A stretch of 25,406 nt of DNA from Ventricola sp036297385 (GTDB taxonomy: Bacteria > Bacillota > Clostridia > Christensenellales > Aristaeellaceae), in the NCBI GenBank assembly GCA_036297385.1, contig JAXJLD010000076.1, positions 1 to 25,406 on the forward strand, written 5' to 3'. Of the stretch, positions 23,151-25,406 are shown piece after piece (positions within the stretch are counted from its first letter, which is position 1; the number at the start of each line of letters is the position of its first letter). The notes under the pieces are model-generated. The model saw nothing but the letters and a program-made list of their open reading frames with translations. It was not told the DNA's origin and ran no database searches. Position numbers and translations under genes: made by a program.

Positions 23151-24476
23151 ATGAAGCGAAGAATTCAGGCGTACTTCATGCGGATGTTGACCGTTGCTGT
23201 GGCGGTGACAACGGTGCTGATGACGCTGCTGACATACCGGATGTTTGAATCACGGATCATCGCTGACCTGAGCGTGGATGCGCAGGTGCTGCGCGCACTG
23301 ATGGAGAGCGAGAACGCGGAGCGGGTGATGGGCGAGCTGGACGGTGCGCTGCGCGTGACGGTGATCGGCGCGGATGGCGTGGTGCTGTATGACAACCGAT
23401 ATGACGCAGCGCAGATGGGCAGCCATCTGGAGCGCCCGGAGGTGCAGCAGGCCATGCGCAGCGGCGAGGGACGCGACGTGCGCGACAGCCAGACGATGGA
23501 CACCAGCACGTTTTATTATGCGTCGAGGCTGGGGGATGGCAAGGTGCTGCGCGTGGCAAAGGAGGCTTCCAGCATCTGGAGCGTCTATATGAATGCGCTG
23601 CCGCTGATTCTGCTGGTGATGGCGCTGATGATCGCGCTGAGCATCTTTGCGGCGCACCTGCTGACGGATAGGCTGGTGGAGCCCATCCGGCGGCTGACGG
23701 CGGATATGGACGGCGAGCACAGCGCCGCTTCCTATCCGGAGCTTCAGCCCTTCATGCACACCATCCGCAGCCAGCACGAGGAGATCCTCAAGAGCGCAAA
23801 TATGCGCGTGGAATTCACGGCGAACGTGAGCCACGAACTCAAGACGCCGCTGACGAGCATCTCCGGCTATGCAGAGCTGATTGAAAACGGCATGGCGTCC
23901 GGTGAACAGGCGCAGCGCTTTGCCGCAGAGATTCACAAGAGCGCCAACCGGCTGCTCACGCTGATCAACGACATCATCAAGCTCTCCCAGATGGATGCGC
24001 CGGACTATAAGGTCGAGCGGGAAGCGGTGGATCTGGGACAGATTGCGGAGAACACCGTGCAGCAGCTTCGCATCAGCGCACAGAAGATGGATGTGACGCT
24101 GACGACGGACGTGAAGCCTGCATGGGTGATGGCAGACAAGGGCATGATGGAAGAATTGATCTACAACCTGTGCGATAACGCCATTCGCTACAATGTGCGC
24201 GGCGGCAGCGTGCGCGTGGAGGTGCGCCCTGTGCGGGAGCGGATTCTGCTGGTGGTGCAGGATACGGGCATCGGCATCGGACGGGAGAATCAGGAACGTG
24301 TATTTGAACGCTTTTACCGGGTGGACAAGAGCCGATCCAAGGCAACGGGCGGCACGGGCCTGGGGCTGGCGATCGTCAAGCACATCGCGGCGCAGCATGA
24401 CGCGACCATTGCCATGGAGAGCGAGCTGGGCAGCGGCACGACGATTACGGTGAGCTTCGAGCGGGTGGTGCGATGA
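23151..24476 (+). CDS. phoR: Sensor histidine kinase (probable PhoR)
   Basis: This 441-residue membrane kinase has a first membrane segment at about 10-32, an outside sensor of about 120 residues (PAS-like, with VTVIGADGVVLYDNRYD), a second segment at about 148-172, then a short HAMP-like linker. His228 in VSHELKTPLTSISGY is the phosphorylated residue. The ATPase domain shows the N box LIYNLCDNAIRYN, G1 DTGIGIG, F box RVFERFYRVDKSRS and G2 GGTGLGLAIVKHI. The start at 23151 follows a seven-G tract and GAG that form the ribosome binding site. The distance from phoP (164 bases with a terminator) is odd for a two-component pair. Pairing with the upstream regulator is inferred from order. Confidence 0.9.
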   Translation: MKRRIQAYFMRMLTVAVAVTTVLMTLLTYRMFESRIIADLSVDAQVLRALMESENAERVMGELDGALRVTVIGADGVVLYDNRYDAAQMGSHLERPEVQQAMRSGEGRDVRDSQTMDTSTFYYASRLGDGKVLRVAKEASSIWSVYMNALPLILLVMALMIALSIFAAHLLTDRLVEPIRRLTADMDGEHSAASYPELQPFMHTIRSQHEEILKSANMRVEFTANVSHELKTPLTSISGYAELIENGMASGEQAQRFAAEIHKSANRLLTLINDIIKLSQMDAPDYKVEREAVDLGQIAENTVQQLRISAQKMDVTLTTDVKPAWVMADKGMMEELIYNLCDNAIRYNVRGGSVRVEVRPVRERILLVVQDTGIGIGRENQERVFERFYRVDKSRSKATGGTGLGLAIVKHIAAQHDATIAMESELGSGTTITVSFERVVR

Positions 24477-24509
24477 ACGGGCGGCAGAAGCCGCAGGAAA
24501 GGACAAACG

Positions 24510-25169
24510 ATGGTGACATTTGAAGAGATCCGAAACAGTGAGGAAATTCGGACATATATCCGAAAGGGCAACGAGAATCTGGGCGTGCTGGGTTTTACGG
24601 AGCACGCGTTTGCGCACGCCATGCGTGTATCGCAGACGGCGGCGGATATCCTGACGAAGCTGGGCAGAGGCGAGCGGGAGATTGAGCTGGCGCGGATTGC
24701 GGGCTATATGCACGACATCGGCAACTGCATCAATCGGCACGACCATGCGCACAATGGTGCGCTGATGGCAATGAGCATCCTGCGCGGGCTGGGCATGGAG
24801 GCGCAGGAGGCGGCGGTGGTGATTGCCGCCATCGGCCATCACGATGAAAAGACCGGCACGGCGGTGGATGCGGTGAGCGCAGCGCTGATTCTGGCGGACA
24901 AGTGTGACGTGCGGCGCAGCCGCGTGCGTGCACGCAATCAGGCGGAATTCGACATCCACGACCGCGTGAACTATGCGGCGGTCAATTCCGCGCTGAGCGT
25001 GAACGACGAGGCCAAGACGATCACGCTGGATATCACGCTCGACGATGCGATGTGCAGCGTGATGGATTACTTTGAGATCTTCCTGGAGCGGATGGTGATG
25101 TGCCGCCGTGCAGCGGAAATGCTGGGCTGCCGGTTCAGGCTGACGGCAAATGGAAGCCGGATGCTCTGA
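24510..25169 (+). CDS. HD-domain phosphohydrolase
   Basis: This 219-residue protein has a metal-dependent HD domain: His32/His36 in EHAFAHAMRVS, the His68-Asp69 pair in YMHDIGN, His-x-His in NRHDHAHNG, GHHDEKTG, and the final Asp in LADKCDVRRSRVR. The last 70 residues are a small alpha-beta region of unknown role. Such enzymes cleave phosphate esters of nucleotides or cyclic dinucleotides; the substrate cannot be named. AAAGGA lies about nine bases upstream. It starts 33 bases after phoR and is probably co-transcribed, which hints at a link with phosphate limitation. No terminator was seen after it. Confidence 0.85.
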   Translation: MVTFEEIRNSEEIRTYIRKGNENLGVLGFTEHAFAHAMRVSQTAADILTKLGRGEREIELARIAGYMHDIGNCINRHDHAHNGALMAMSILRGLGMEAQEAAVVIAAIGHHDEKTGTAVDAVSAALILADKCDVRRSRVRARNQAEFDIHDRVNYAAVNSALSVNDEAKTITLDITLDDAMCSVMDYFEIFLERMVMCRRAAEMLGCRFRLTANGSRML

Positions 25170-25228
25170 GCCAATCGGGCAGAAGATAAAAGCAAGATAA
25201 AAATTTTCGAAAAAATGAAAAATGTGTA

Positions 25229-25257
25229 TTGACAGGCACGGCAGAATTTGCTATAAT
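25229..25257 (+). promoter_or_regulatory. Consensus promoter for the tRNA genes
   Basis: A perfect -35 TTGACA (25229-25234) and a perfect -10 TATAAT (25252-25257) are 17 bases apart, with an A-rich stretch upstream that could act as an UP element. The tRNA-Gln gene starts 30 bases after the -10 box. Confidence 0.92.
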
Positions 25258-25287
25258 CATCTTCGTTGATGACGCAAGTTCATCCGA

Positions 25288-25361
25288 TGGGGAATTGTGT
25301 AACGGCAGCACCTACGACTCTGACTCGTATTGTCTAGGTTCGAATCCTAGTTCCCCAGCCA
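25288..25361 (+). tRNA. tRNA-Gln (anticodon CUG)
   Basis: A full cloverleaf can be drawn: acceptor stem TGGGGAA with TTCCCCA, a D arm with GTG and CAC, anticodon stem TACGA with TCGTA around the loop CTCTGAC (anticodon CTG), and T stem CTAGG with CCTAG around TTCGAAT. The discriminator base is G and the CCA end is encoded. It reads the codon CAG, which is common in this GC-rich window. Confidence 0.95.
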
Positions 25362-25364
25362 TAA

Positions 25365-25406
25365 GCCTCCATGGTCAAGCGGTCAAGACGCTGCCCTCTC
25401 AAGGCA
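25365..25406 (+). tRNA. tRNA-Glu (anticodon CUC), cut by the window end
   Basis: The sequence begins with the acceptor strand GCCTCCA, then a D arm, then the anticodon arm: CTGCC, loop CTCTCAA (anticodon CTC) and the start of the matching strand GGCA at the last bases. The variable region, T arm and 3' acceptor strand lie outside the window. It starts three bases after the tRNA-Gln CCA end, so both are on one transcript. Confidence 0.88.

Overview
The window comes from a GC-rich, anaerobe-type bacterium, most likely a member of the Clostridia (Bacillota). The reasons are strong AGGAGG-type ribosome binding sites, sigma-A style promoters, many intrinsic terminators with U-tracts, PhoP/PhoR with Na/Pi cotransporter genes, citrate-lyase accessory genes and a dlt-like surface-modification cassette. 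The genus cannot be fixed from the sequence. None of the three secreted binding proteins has a clear lipobox, which is unusual for a Gram-positive ABC/TRAP receptor. No mobile element, CRISPR array or rRNA was seen.

Region 1 (154-6213, minus strand) is a dlt-like cassette. In transcription order it encodes an MBOAT acyltransferase, a membrane-anchored SGNH/DltD-like protein, an amino-acid adenylating ligase, a fold-type III PLP decarboxylase and an acyl carrier protein. A terminator and a new promoter split it into a membrane module (MBOAT-SGNH) and a cytoplasmic module (ligase-decarboxylase-carrier). A standard dlt operon has no decarboxylase. The layout suggests that an amino acid is activated, loaded on the carrier, decarboxylated there and exported to a surface polymer.

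Region 2 (6291-8930) is a divergent pair, citC and a fused citX-citG. Both make or activate the prosthetic group of citrate lyase, but the lyase subunits citDEF are not in the window. Region 3 (9248-16079) holds two complete TRAP transporters, in order Q-M-P and P-Q-M, separated by a minus-strand YcxB-like membrane protein. The second begins with an apparently highly expressed binding protein followed by an attenuator hairpin.

Region 4 (16160-25169) is a phosphate regulon: pstS-pstC-pstA-pstB-phoU, then a Na/Pi cotransporter with a PhoU tail, phoP, phoR and an HD-domain hydrolase. PstS is circularly permuted: the half that is normally C-terminal comes first. Pho-box-like repeats precede both pstS and the cotransporter gene. 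Hairpin attenuators lie between pstS and pstC and between phoP and phoR. Region 5 (25229-25406) is a consensus promoter driving tRNA-Gln(CUG) and tRNA-Glu(CUC), the latter cut by the window end.
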